The notes under the pieces: model-generated | What the model was told of the DNA's origin: nothing | The model's database searches: none | What the model saw: the letters and a program-made list of their open reading frames with translations, nothing else | Assembly (NCBI GenBank): GCA_009777735.1 | Contig: WRLF01000004.1 | Coordinates: 62,001 to 126,000, forward strand | Length of the DNA: 64,000 nucleotides | Reading direction: 5' to 3' | DNA from: Treponema sp. | Lineage (GTDB): Bacteria > Spirochaetota > Spirochaetia > Treponematales > Breznakiellaceae | Made by a program: the position numbers and the translations under genes | Part shown: one piece after another, positions 43,360 to 52,216 of the stretch | Layout of the letters: every line of letters begins with the position of its first letter | Position numbering within the stretch: position 1 is the stretch's first letter

Positions 43360-45429
43360 CTAGGGCCGGTTGTCGGTAATATTACCGGTAATTGAGCCAA
43401 TAATATTGGCGTTGGGACCGATGGTTACATTTGCATTATTATTTTGCCTCACAGCAAAACCCGAGCCTGCTTTGAATACCGTGCCGCTGTTGATGGTTAC
43501 TGTTACTCCCTCGTTCTGACCTCCTCCGGCTCCTGCGTAAATGGTGTTACCACCGCCGGTATCGAGGTTTTCTATCCTGCCGCCATTCATGGTCATGGTA
43601 ACGCCTCTTTGTATACGTATTACGCCCCTCTCGTTGCCGTTATGGCGTCCTATTACATGAGCCGTCCCGCCTAAATTGAAAGTATGGATATTGCTCTCGT
43701 ACCGGATTACATTACAGCGGACGGTTCCTTCGATTCTGCCGCCGGTCAGGGTAAAAGTAGTTCCTGAGTTCTGGAAGAAGAGTAAACCTTCACCATCATT
43801 ATCATGACCACTTGTTATGGTTCCGCCGATGATTCTTACTGTTGCACTGCCGGATTCGATTTTCATTACCCTGCCACTTGGTGCTCTAAGATTGCCGCCG
43901 GAGATGGTTAAGTTTCCGGCTCCATCTACGATTCTCATCATAGCTTCACCACCTACATTAGAGAGATGTGAGCCGCCGGCGATATGTATGGTGGGGTTAC
44001 CGCGGAGCATTACCGTAGAAGCCTCACCACTACCCGTGTTTGTTATATCCGCTACGATAAGCAGGTTAACACCGTTCCTGCCGGTTATAATTCCGGCATT
44101 ATTCGCGTTTGTTTGTCCGCTAACTCTTCCGCTTATGGTTACCTGACCGCCCCAAGTATTGGCGCCTGAGCCGTTGGCAAATTCAATTGCTGAATTGCCG
44201 CCGCCTGAGAAAGTACCGACATTCAGAGTTGTTCCGCCGTCTCCAAGTTGAATGCCTACTGCGCCGGTGGAATGAGCCCGTATGGCATCAATTTGGGCCT
44301 GTATTGCAGCACCATCTGTTCCAATGGTTGTGCCGTCTTTTCGTACATTAAACCCGCCACCAGAGGCTGTGATGATGTAAGGGGTGGGGGTGGTAGCGGG
44401 GAACTCACGAATCAAGGTGGCAGTTGTTTGGGTCGTTGTTGTAGTACCAGGAGCCTCTCCATTGACAGTTCCGGTAAAGCCGCCGGTAATGATATTACCC
44501 GGCATTGCCGTAACGACTACCGTGGCAGTGTACGCAGTTGATGGTTCGAATGTAGCATGTGCCGGCGACCATGTTACGGCGGCAGTGTAGTTGTAGCCGT
44601 CAAATCCGGGAGACGTAACGGTAGTATCCGGTACGGCGCCTGTTATGGGCCACGTTACGCTGACACCGGCTATTTCAACATAACCAGGGTCTGTCTCGGG
44701 GAATGTATACGATAGGGTAATTATAACAGAACTATTTCTTGTTACCGTCACGCCGGTATTCGTCCCGTTAATTGTGATGACGGAATCCGGCATACCGATA
44801 AAGTTAAAGCCGGATGCTGCCGTTATGGTAACGGAGGCGGTGTACTCCATCTGCGGGAGAAATGCATCGGCAATTGCGGGAGACCATGTTATGGCGCTTG
44901 CGGTATACTGATTGCTCGTGAATGTTGCGTTGGTACTTGGCATCCTTTCCGTTACGGGAGCAGTAATTTGAAGGGTGACTGCAGTAACCGGTTCGGGTTC
45001 AGCGTCTGTTCTTTCAAAGTGATACCACAGGATAATGTAATTTCCCATGTTTATTTCTGTCCCTGCCGGGTCGTTATTGATGAGCGGTGTGGCGGTACCC
45101 AAAAATGTATAGTCTTCCTCCGCCGTAAGGGTAACGGTAGCCCTATATGCTGTTTCGGCGGCAAAAAGACCGCCGGTAACTTCAGGCTGCCATGTAATAT
45201 TACCGCTGGTATACTGGTTGCTGACTGTTGAAGCGGCGGCAACCGGCGCTTCACCGACAACCGGGACGGTAATAAAAATACTGATATCGAAAATAACATT
45301 GCCGGAAGGCGGCGGATCGGGATCAGGGTCAGGATCATGACCATTGTTAACAATGTCATCACATGCGGCGAATACGAATATCACAGCAAGGGCGATAATC
45401 AGGAACGACGCTTTGAATGTGTTTTTCAT
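43360..45429 (-). CDS. Surface lipoprotein: three Ig-like repeats plus beta-helix
   Basis: This is a 689-residue lipoprotein (lipobox FVFAAC). After a DPDPDPDPPP linker come three ~85-residue repeats with the shared pattern 'I..P..G..P.........Y....I.W.P.......TAYTATVT.TA..GF.F.G' (about 48-130, 150-235, 250-340). Residues ~350-420 form a module (PYIITASGGGFNVRKDG...IQLGDGGTTLNVG) also present in the protein at 50059. The remainder is a right-handed beta-helix with repeats such as TISGGNLRAPSGRVMKI. It is likely a surface adhesin or polymer-binding protein. It is the first gene of the operon, with AAGGAG before the ATG and a good promoter. Confidence 0.85.
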   Translation of the reverse strand: MKNTFKASFLIIALAVIFVFAACDDIVNNGHDPDPDPDPPPSGNVIFDISIFITVPVVGEAPVAAASTVSNQYTSGNITWQPEVTGGLFAAETAYRATVTLTAEEDYTFLGTATPLINNDPAGTEINMGNYIILWYHFERTDAEPEPVTAVTLQITAPVTERMPSTNATFTSNQYTASAITWSPAIADAFLPQMEYTASVTITAASGFNFIGMPDSVITINGTNTGVTVTRNSSVIITLSYTFPETDPGYVEIAGVSVTWPITGAVPDTTVTSPGFDGYNYTAAVTWSPAHATFEPSTAYTATVVVTAMPGNIITGGFTGTVNGEAPGTTTTTQTTATLIREFPATTPTPYIITASGGGFNVRKDGTTIGTDGAAIQAQIDAIRAHSTGAVGIQLGDGGTTLNVGTFSGGGNSAIEFANGSGANTWGGQVTISGRVSGQTNANNAGIITGRNGVNLLIVADITNTGSGEASTVMLRGNPTIHIAGGSHLSNVGGEAMMRIVDGAGNLTISGGNLRAPSGRVMKIESGSATVRIIGGTITSGHDNDGEGLLFFQNSGTTFTLTGGRIEGTVRCNVIRYESNIHTFNLGGTAHVIGRHNGNERGVIRIQRGVTMTMNGGRIENLDTGGGNTIYAGAGGGQNEGVTVTINSGTVFKAGSGFAVRQNNNANVTIGPNANIIGSITGNITDNRP

Positions 45430-45476
45430 AAAATCTCCTTATGGCATAAAGCCGGAAATGCAGACTAATTCAGAAA

Positions 45477-45505
45477 ATCATACCGCATTTATTAATTAAA
45501 GTCAA
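45477..45505 (-). promoter_or_regulatory. Promoter of the surface lipoprotein operon
   Basis: Read on the minus strand: TTGACT (45505-45500), a 17-bp spacer and TATGAT (45482-45477). It lies ahead of the AAGGAG and ATG at 45429. Confidence 0.65.
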
Positions 45506-45510
45506 TTGCT

Positions 45511-45541
45511 CTTTCTATTAAGATGCTTTTTCTATAGAAAG
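45511..45541. promoter_or_regulatory. Operator-like inverted repeat in divergent gap
   Basis: CTTTCTAT (45511-45518) and ATAGAAAG (45534-45541) are exact inverted arms; the right arm also holds the 10-bp palindrome TTCTATAGAA (45530-45539). It lies just upstream of the -35 box of the lipoprotein operon and before the divergent GH106-like gene, so it could be a shared repressor or activator site. Confidence 0.45.
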
Positions 45542-45588
45542 CCTTGACAGGGATAACCCGAAACTGCAAGATAGAGGCCGGAGGCACT

Positions 45589-48500
45589 ATGTTATATCCC
45601 AAACGAACAAAAAACCTTGACGCTGCGGACTTTAAAAATCCTGCAAGCGAGTACCGGGCCACGCCATTTTGGGCATGGAATAATGCACTTGATAAAGATG
45701 AATTGGTCTGGCAAATAGAGCAGTTAAAAAAAATGGGATTTGGCGGTTTCCACATGCATGTGCGAACCGGCCTTGCCACAGAATATATGAGCGATGAGCA
45801 CATGGAAGCGGTGAGTGCCTGTGTGGAAAAAGCCCGGCAGGAAAAAATGCTTGCATGGCTTTACGATGAAGACCGCTGGCCTTCAGGCGCCGCTGGAGGC
45901 CTCGTAACAAAAAACCCCCAATACCGGCAGTGTTACCTGCTGCTGACCCGCAAGGCTCAGACCGCTTTCGGCGAAAATGAAAAACTTATCGCCTGTTTTG
46001 ATGTAGTATTGCATGCAAACGGAGAATTGCAGAGCTATTCTGTCATTAATGAAAACGACAAGGCACAAGGCTTCAAACTGTATGCGTATCAAAAATTTGC
46101 CCCGCCTACCCCCTGGTTTAATAATCAGGCCTATTTAAATACCCTGGATGCCGCATCGGTGCGGGAATTTGTCCGCGTTACCCACGAAGTTTATGAAAAA
46201 CGCTTTGGTAAGGATTTTGGCGGCGTCATACCTGCTATTTTTACCGATGAACCGCAGGTTTCAATGAAAGAAACCCTGGATTACGCCCAGGAAGAAAAAG
46301 ATGTCACCCTGCCCTGGACTATGGATATTGAAGATACGTATCAGGCCGCATACGGAGGCCAAAGCCTTATTAACGGGCTGCCTGAGCTTTTCTGGGATCT
46401 TCCGGACGGCAAGGTTTCTCAAATCCGCTACCGCTACCACGACCACACCGCCGAACGTTTTGTCTCGGCCTTTGCCGATCAGATTGGCGAATGGTGCGCG
46501 GAACACAATATCATGCTTTCCGGCCATCTCATGGAAGAGGCCAGCCTGTGGAGCCAGACCCGCGCCCTGGGTGATGCAATGCGTTCATACCGGTCGTTCC
46601 AGTTCCCCGGCATTGATATGCTTTGCGACTGTTTTGAATTTAATACTGCCAAACAGGCCCAGTCTGCGGCACGGCAAATGGGCGTACCCGGCACCATGTC
46701 GGAGTTGTATGGGGTTACAAACTATAATTTTGATTTCCGGCGGCATAAAATACAAGGCGACTGGCAGGCTGCCCTGGGAGTTACCGTCCGGGTTCCTCAT
46801 CTTTCCTGGGTTTCCATGAACGGAGAGGCAAAACGTGATTATCCTCCCAATTTTAACTACCAGGCTCCCTGGTATGAGGAATACCCTTACGTGGAAGACC
46901 ACTATGCGCGGACCGCTTCTGCGTTAACGCGGGGTAAGGCTGTCTGCCGTGTCGGGGTGATTCATCCCATAGAAAGTTATTGGCTGCATTGGGGGGCAAA
47001 GGAAAATACCGCCGCAGTCCGTGACGAAATGGACAGAAAATTCGGCCAACTCTGCGACTGGCTGCTGAGGGGGCTTATTGACTTTGATTATATCTGTGAA
47101 TCCACTCTGCCCAGGTATTGCGCCATTAATGATATTCGCGGACAAAGCTTTCCTGTAGGCGATATGAACTACGATGTGATTATCATCCCCGCGCTGGAAA
47201 CAATCAGAAAAACTACTCTGGAACGGCTGGAAGCTTTTCAAAAAGCAGGGGGCAGGATTGTCTTTTTAGGTGATGCGCCCAAATACATAGATGCTCTCGC
47301 TAGTGACGGCGGTAAAAAACTGCGGGAAAACGCGCAGCAGGCACACTTTGAACAGCTTTCCGTCCTGAGCGTTCTGGACGATATCCGGGAAATTGAAATA
47401 AGGGACAATTCCGGGGCAATGACCAGAGATTTGCTCTACCAGTTGAGGGAGGAAGAAAACGGGAGCCGCTGGCTGTTTATCGTCCATGCGGACAGACCGG
47501 GGCAGCCCGATACGCCCCATTCTGAGCTTATCAGGGTGAAACTCCGGGGCGAGTGGGCGGCAACGCTGTACGACACCATAAGCGGCGAAATTACCCCGCT
47601 GCCGGTAAGCCTGCAAAACGGCTGGACTGTTATTGTCCGGCCATTTTGGGAACACGACAGCCTCCTGCTGAAACTGGACAAATCAAAACCAGCCAGTACC
47701 AGTCTGGAGTCGCAGATCCAGGCCGCCAACAATACCCTCAGAAAAAAGTCCGCCTTTTCGCCGGATGCCGCATTTTCCCGTTTTTCCGGTCCTGTACCGG
47801 TTACCCTGGAAGAACCCAACGTGCTGCTGCTTGATATGGCCGAATACGCTTTGGACAATGAAGATTACCGGCCCCGGGAAGAAATCCTGCGGATTGACGA
47901 TACCCTGCGCAGGGAATTGCAATGGCCGCTGCGCTGTAACGCTGTTGCCCAGCCCTGGGTTGAACATGACGGCAGCACACCCCACACCCTGAAACTCCGC
48001 TATACATTTGCAAGCGAAATCCCGTTTACCGGTGCTGAACTTGCTCTGGAAAATGCCCTGTCCGCAACGGTGACACTTAACGGCGAAAAGGCGGGAGATG
48101 CAGCGGGTTTTTATGTGGATAAATGTATTGGCAAACGCAGCCTCCCGGATATTAAAGCCGGAACAAATATCCTGGAAGTAAGCATTCCCTACGGACGTAA
48201 AGTTGATGTTGAGGCAATGTACCTTCTGGGCGATTTCGGTGTATACGCAGCCGGAAGTTCCGGTACCATTACCCCCCCGGTACGTTCGCTGCACTTTGGC
48301 GATATTACCCCGCAGGGTCTGCCATTTTATGGCGGCAACCTGATTTATCATTTGGAAGCGGAAACTTCCGGTGACTTTACCATTGTTGTTACCAATTACC
48401 GGGGCCACCTGCTGAGGATAAAGACAGACGGAAAAGATTACGGCCCCCTGGCTTATTCCCCCTACGCAATGGAAATAAACGCCGGAAAAGGCCGCCACAA

Positions 48501-48684
48501 GATCGACATTAAACTTTTCGGCAACAGGATAAATACATTCGGGCAGCTGCACCGCGTAGTACGTGAACCGCACTTCATGTGGTGGGGCCCCGATTCCTGG
48601 CGGCCCCGCGGCTCCGGCTGGTCATACGAACACCAACTCTGGCCTCAGGGGATAATGAAATCCCCGGAGATTGTGGAAATGTAA
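45589..48684 (+). CDS. GH106-like glycoside hydrolase
   Basis: This is a 1031-residue protein from ATG 45589 with GGAGG just before it; a longer frame from 45544 is rejected. There is no signal peptide. The N-terminal block (YRATPFWAWNNALDKDELVWQIEQLKKMGFGGFHMHVRTGLATEYMSDEHMEAV) and LYDEDRWPSGAAGG mark the family related to GH106 alpha-L-rhamnosidases (Glyco_hydro_106-type). Middle segments such as GVIPAIFTDEPQ carry carboxylates of a barrel active site. A C-terminal jelly roll ends in WRPRGSGWSYEHQLWPQGI. It probably acts on imported rhamnose-containing oligosaccharides. It is monocistronic and divergent from the lipoprotein operon. Confidence 0.82.
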   Translation: MLYPKRTKNLDAADFKNPASEYRATPFWAWNNALDKDELVWQIEQLKKMGFGGFHMHVRTGLATEYMSDEHMEAVSACVEKARQEKMLAWLYDEDRWPSGAAGGLVTKNPQYRQCYLLLTRKAQTAFGENEKLIACFDVVLHANGELQSYSVINENDKAQGFKLYAYQKFAPPTPWFNNQAYLNTLDAASVREFVRVTHEVYEKRFGKDFGGVIPAIFTDEPQVSMKETLDYAQEEKDVTLPWTMDIEDTYQAAYGGQSLINGLPELFWDLPDGKVSQIRYRYHDHTAERFVSAFADQIGEWCAEHNIMLSGHLMEEASLWSQTRALGDAMRSYRSFQFPGIDMLCDCFEFNTAKQAQSAARQMGVPGTMSELYGVTNYNFDFRRHKIQGDWQAALGVTVRVPHLSWVSMNGEAKRDYPPNFNYQAPWYEEYPYVEDHYARTASALTRGKAVCRVGVIHPIESYWLHWGAKENTAAVRDEMDRKFGQLCDWLLRGLIDFDYICESTLPRYCAINDIRGQSFPVGDMNYDVIIIPALETIRKTTLERLEAFQKAGGRIVFLGDAPKYIDALASDGGKKLRENAQQAHFEQLSVLSVLDDIREIEIRDNSGAMTRDLLYQLREEENGSRWLFIVHADRPGQPDTPHSELIRVKLRGEWAATLYDTISGEITPLPVSLQNGWTVIVRPFWEHDSLLLKLDKSKPASTSLESQIQAANNTLRKKSAFSPDAAFSRFSGPVPVTLEEPNVLLLDMAEYALDNEDYRPREEILRIDDTLRRELQWPLRCNAVAQPWVEHDGSTPHTLKLRYTFASEIPFTGAELALENALSATVTLNGEKAGDAAGFYVDKCIGKRSLPDIKAGTNILEVSIPYGRKVDVEAMYLLGDFGVYAAGSSGTITPPVRSLHFGDITPQGLPFYGGNLIYHLEAETSGDFTIVVTNYRGHLLRIKTDGKDYGPLAYSPYAMEINAGKGRHKIDIKLFGNRINTFGQLHRVVREPHFMWWGPDSWRPRGSGWSYEHQLWPQGIMKSPEIVEM

Positions 48685-48695
48685 TGAATATGTGA

Positions 48696-49208
48696 TCAAG
48701 CGCCAAAACCAATCTTTTTGGTTTCCACCGGTTTGGCTATCAAATTGTTCAACGCGATAATAATGTCATTAACCCGTTTGTCATTCTTTTCAATGTATAA
48801 TAATAACAATTTCCTTAATTCCGCTATCTGCGCGTTAGTATCTTGCCCCATAACATAATGCCGTAACTGTACGAATGTACGCATTATTTGAATGTTGACT
48901 TTAATAGCAATTTCGCTGTTTAATAAACCGGATAACATGGCTATACCTTGTTCAGTAAAGACATGAGGGTTATACCTGATTTTTCCAACCATTTTTGTGG
49001 TGCCAATTTGGCACCGCAAATGTTCCCATTCGTCATCGGTAAGCTGAAACATAAAATCCGCCGGAAACCGCGTTATATTTCTTTTTGCGGTTCTGTTTAG
49101 GTACTTTACTTCAACTTGATACAGTTCTGCCAGATCGCTGTCCAGCATGACTTTTTGGCCGCGAATTTCAAATATCATCTTTTGTATCTTCGTTACGGCC
49201 TTTCCCAC
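48696..49208 (-). CDS. ORF6N-domain protein
   Basis: This is a 170-residue protein from a GTG start at 49208 with GCAAGGAG upstream. The N-terminal ~110 residues match the ORF6N domain, a DNA-binding module of phage and mobile-element regulators ([50 protein letters not shown] ... YNPHVFTEQGIAMLSGLLNSEIAIKVNIQIMRTFVQLR). The C-terminal tail is helical. The role is unknown; such genes are often present in several copies in genomes with mobile elements. A decayed copy lies 400 bp upstream. Confidence 0.88.
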   Translation of the reverse strand: MGKAVTKIQKMIFEIRGQKVMLDSDLAELYQVEVKYLNRTAKRNITRFPADFMFQLTDDEWEHLRCQIGTTKMVGKIRYNPHVFTEQGIAMLSGLLNSEIAIKVNIQIMRTFVQLRHYVMGQDTNAQIAELRKLLLLYIEKNDKRVNDIIIALNNLIAKPVETKKIGFGA

Positions 49209-49284
49209 CTATCTGCTCCTTGCTTTAATCATACCCGATTTCTCCCTTCCTTGCTATCACTGAAAATAAGGGTTAGGTACTGCC

Positions 49285-49482
49285 TTACGGCGTTCCGCCC
49301 TGTAAAACGGTTAAATATCGTTTTTTACTCATGGTTTCAAAAGCTTTACCTGACCTTTTTGAAACATCATTGGCGGTTTTGGTTATTTTATTCAGTTCTA
49401 AATTGTATTTGGCTATATCCAATGGCAGCTTTTCTAATTTATTTTTTATCTGTGCATAAACAGGCCCTGCGTCAACGCTCAT
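49285..49482 (-). CDS. Small hypothetical protein
   Basis: This 65-residue frame has a strong GTAAGGAGAACTATAATG start and two helical segments rich in Lys and Asn (VYAQIKNKLEKLPLDIAKYNLELNKITKTANDVSKRSGKAFETMSKKRYL). It lies between an intact and a decayed ORF6N gene on the same strand. I do not recognise it. It may be a short gene or the remnant of a longer one. Confidence 0.4.
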   Translation of the reverse strand: MSVDAGPVYAQIKNKLEKLPLDIAKYNLELNKITKTANDVSKRSGKAFETMSKKRYLTVLQGGTP

Positions 49483-49602
49483 TATAGTTCTCCTTACGTC
49501 ATCACGACGTTAGTAGTTATTTTTATATTGTAAGCCTGAGCCTTGATTCTGAAAACTGGTATTCTGTCGCGAAATGGAGCGCTTCACTTACATAAGTACC
49601 TC

Positions 49603-49965
49603 TCAACCTCGGATCAGTATTAGTTTCTTCCTCACAGGAAGCAAACACTGTACGAATATACGCATAATACTGATATTAACATCGATTGCTTTTTGGCTGT
49701 TCAGAACCGCTGCCAGCATTGCTACTCCCTGCTCGGTAAAAACATACGGCAAAGTACGCCTACCGCCATGCTGTTTGCTTGATATTCCAATTTGGAATGT
49801 CAAGTTTTCCCATTCTTCTTTGGTTAATTGAAACATAAAATCACCGGGGAAACGGCCAATATTACGTTTTACGGCTTTATTCAAATTGAAAGTTTCAACC
49901 TCGTACAACCCCGCCAAGTCGCTGTCCAGCATGACTTTTTGACCGCAACGGCCTTTCTCACATAT
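49603..49965 (-). pseudogene. Decayed ORF6N-domain gene
   Basis: The open part (49603-49932) is 109 residues and matches the gene at 48696 from [13 protein letters not shown] to IMRIFVQ. Upstream, the DNA still resembles the start of the intact copy (GGAGTAGATATGTGAGAAAGGCC versus GGAGCAGATAGGTGGGAAAGGCC). About 33 bp of the coding sequence is missing between GGCCGTTGCG and GTCAAAAAG, and the start codon region has become ATG TGA. The C terminus also ends early. It is a broken paralogue, left over after local duplication. Confidence 0.7.
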
Positions 49966-49980
49966 CTACTCCTTGCCCCA

Positions 49981-50020
49981 TAAAAAAGCCTGCCGAACAA
50001 CTAACCGTGTGCAGCAGGCC
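49981..50020 (-). terminator. Rho-independent terminator
   Basis: Read on the minus strand: GCCTGC (50019-50014), a 20-nt loop, GCAGGC (49993-49988), then TTTTTT. It follows the beta-helix lipoprotein gene that ends at 50059. Confidence 0.7.
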
Positions 50021-50058
50021 TATGTGTAAGTATTTTAATTAAGCATTTTTCTTTGTGC

Positions 50059-51171
50059 TTAAAGTTGCGTTGCGCCAACTATGGTAGCGCCTGAGCCTAT
50101 TGTTACGGTTCCGATGCCGTCATTTCTTACCGCATAACCGCTGGTGCCGGCTTTTGAGACCGTGCCGCCGGTGATATTTATTGCGCCGGAAGAATTGTTG
50201 AAAATCGCGTTACCGCCGCCTTCATTGGTATTTCGCACCGTGCCGCCGATCATTTGAAGGACAATATCGCTTCCGTTGGCAATATGGATGGTACCTTGAT
50301 TAGCCGCAGTGCCTCCCGCGGTAAGCAGCGCTGTTCCCCTGACAATGATGTTTCCCTGGTTCAGGTTATATACCGCCCTGCCTCCAACAGCCTGTACCGT
50401 GCCGCCGGAAATTTCTATGGTACCTGTGCTGTTGTTTAAGAGCCCGGTACTGCTTCCCGACGAAACCGTGCCGCCGGTGACATTCACGGGACCTGCACCG
50501 TTGTTTACAACGGTAAAGTCAGATGTTGTCTCGACAGTACCGCCGGAAATCCTTAATTCCCCCTCGCCATTGTTCAGTGCCGCTCTGTATCCTGAGGAAA
50601 CAGTGCCGCCGGAGATGTTTATTACACCAGCCTGAAAATTTGATACCGTATAGCCAGCTTCCGAATGAACCGTACCGCCACGAATGGTTACTGTGCCGGT
50701 GCCGCTGTTGGACAAAGCCCTGCCCCGGTTGGGGGTATCAGATGTGTTCGTGTTTGTTATATCCGCAGTACTGGTTATGGAAATGTTTTCACCGGCGGTT
50801 ATATGAATTATTCCAATAAGTTCGGCATTATAGGTTCCGGTAATACTCCCGCGCAATGTTATCGCGCCCCATGTGCCATCGCCGGAATTGTTAAATACAG
50901 CAGCTGCCGGGCCTATATTCATGGCCTCCGAGCCGTCGCCAAATTGAATGGTACAGGCTGCGCCGGCAGCATGTATTCTGATGGCGATCAGGGCATTGGC
51001 AAGGGTCAGGTCAGCTTCTCCTATCAATTGGCTGCCCCGGATTACGTTATATGCCGTAGGGCCTCCGGTTATAATGTAGGGGTCGGGAACACTGGAGCCG
51101 CCGCCTGAATCACAGGCAGCGAATAAAAGAAATGCAACCAAAATTGGCATTATGCCGGATAATTTATTCAT
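50059..51171 (-). CDS. Beta-helix lipoprotein
   Basis: This is a 370-residue lipoprotein (lipobox LLFAAC). Residues ~30-110 match the module PYIIT..G.....V..G..IG......AI..IR.HA.GA...IQ.GDG seen in the protein at 43360. Residues ~115-370 are a beta-helix of ~23-residue units with a repeated [IV].ISGGTV motif (for example INISGGTVSSGYRAALNNGEGEL, IEISGGTVQAVGGRAVYNLNQG). It is a probable surface polymer-binding or adhesin protein. It is in the same orientation as, and 77 bp upstream of (read on the minus strand), no obvious partner; a terminator follows. Confidence 0.85.
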   Translation of the reverse strand: MNKLSGIMPILVAFLLFAACDSGGGSSVPDPYIITGGPTAYNVIRGSQLIGEADLTLANALIAIRIHAAGAACTIQFGDGSEAMNIGPAAAVFNNSGDGTWGAITLRGSITGTYNAELIGIIHITAGENISITSTADITNTNTSDTPNRGRALSNSGTGTVTIRGGTVHSEAGYTVSNFQAGVINISGGTVSSGYRAALNNGEGELRISGGTVETTSDFTVVNNGAGPVNVTGGTVSSGSSTGLLNNSTGTIEISGGTVQAVGGRAVYNLNQGNIIVRGTALLTAGGTAANQGTIHIANGSDIVLQMIGGTVRNTNEGGGNAIFNNSSGAINITGGTVSKAGTSGYAVRNDGIGTVTIGSGATIVGATQL

Positions 51172-51247
51172 ACTTATCTCCTTTATTGACTAATATACCA
51201 TGCCGGTATGAAATATTCAAGAAATTTTACTGATTATTCCAGGCGGT

Positions 51248-52216
51248 TTATATGGATATTATTTTTCCATAACCTTCAAATGGATACGGTATTACTACCC
51301 GTCCTTCCGCTACATCCCCCAAACCGCCGTAAAGATCAGCTTTTCCGTCATCCCGCATGACAATGCCGCTGGTAAATGTACAGTCAACAAGATTAGGCAG
51401 TTTGGCGGGGCATGGAGGGTACGAAGACCGTACGGCAATAATTTTATCATCAAGGATGCAGCGCTTGACCGGATCAAAAACAAATGAGGTATTCATATAA
51501 ACGGCAAGATTGTCTTCCGACAGATAACTTTTGTGTGCAATGACCCCGATTAAACCAGAGTCCAGCAAATGGCACTGATTACAGCCGCCCCATTCGCCTT
51601 TACCGATCAGGCCGTTAATAATTTCCGCATTGGCAATCACCGTTTCATCCAGACTGTCAAGATCGGGAATAACGGTAAAACCGATAACGGAAGCGGAGCC
51701 GTATTGCTTTTCTATTTCTTCGCTCCGGGGGCGGGAAAACACACCTATCCCATTTGGCAGTTGTACCAGCCGGATATCTTTCATATAGACAGGCCCCGTG
51801 GTAAAGTACCGTAAATCTTCAATGTCGGTCCCCCGGTAAAAATAGCCGTAATACGTTTTCATTTCTCCCCGGCTGTAGACAACATGAGTACCGCCCATCA
51901 CTATTTCATCATTAATGGAAACAACAAAAGGATCTTCCAGTTGGTAGATCATGCTGTTTGGCACGAGGGTGTATTGATCCTTGCCCGTTTCCGTAAAAAG
52001 TTTTACCAGAGAACGGGCCCATTCATGCCGTTTTTCTACCCGTCCGTAGATAAACGTGCGTCCCTGCCAGGTAAACGGCACTGAACAGTTGTACACATCA
52101 AATCCGTCAATGCCTTTGAATGAAAGAATGACATTTTCAGTATTGGATTTATTTTTTTCAAACTCGGCTTTTTTCTCAGCCAGGTTATTGAAATCCATTT
52201 TGCGCTCCTTATTCAT
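51248..52216 (-). CDS. DUF1861 family protein
   Basis: This is a 322-residue cytoplasmic protein. The order GIDGFDVYNCSVPFTWQGRTFIYGRVEKRHEWARS, LVPNSMIYQLEDPFVVSINDEIVMGGTHVVY, and RLVQLPNGIGVFSRPRS with the late DLYGGLGDVAEGRVVIPYPF matches DUF1861, a five-bladed propeller family related to GH43/GH130-type enzymes. The EDPF motif is where GH130 proteins place sugar-binding carboxylates. It starts at the stop codon of the GH38 gene (1-bp overlap), so it is co-translated with a mannosidase. A mannoside phosphorylase- or hydrolase-like role is possible but unproven. Confidence 0.8.
   Translation of the reverse strand: MNKERKMDFNNLAEKKAEFEKNKSNTENVILSFKGIDGFDVYNCSVPFTWQGRTFIYGRVEKRHEWARSLVKLFTETGKDQYTLVPNSMIYQLEDPFVVSINDEIVMGGTHVVYSRGEMKTYYGYFYRGTDIEDLRYFTTGPVYMKDIRLVQLPNGIGVFSRPRSEEIEKQYGSASVIGFTVIPDLDSLDETVIANAEIINGLIGKGEWGGCNQCHLLDSGLIGVIAHKSYLSEDNLAVYMNTSFVFDPVKRCILDDKIIAVRSSYPPCPAKLPNLVDCTFTSGIVMRDDGKADLYGGLGDVAEGRVVIPYPFEGYGKIISI

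Noticed and set aside
47683-48573. A 296-residue open frame opposite the GH106-like gene
   Set aside because: Antisense shadow of a strong coding region, without a domain or ribosome binding site.
43360-51171. CRISPR array or tandem DNA repeats in the beta-helix genes
   Set aside because: The periodic signal is coding (ISGGTV turns) and not identical at DNA level; no spacers of constant length.
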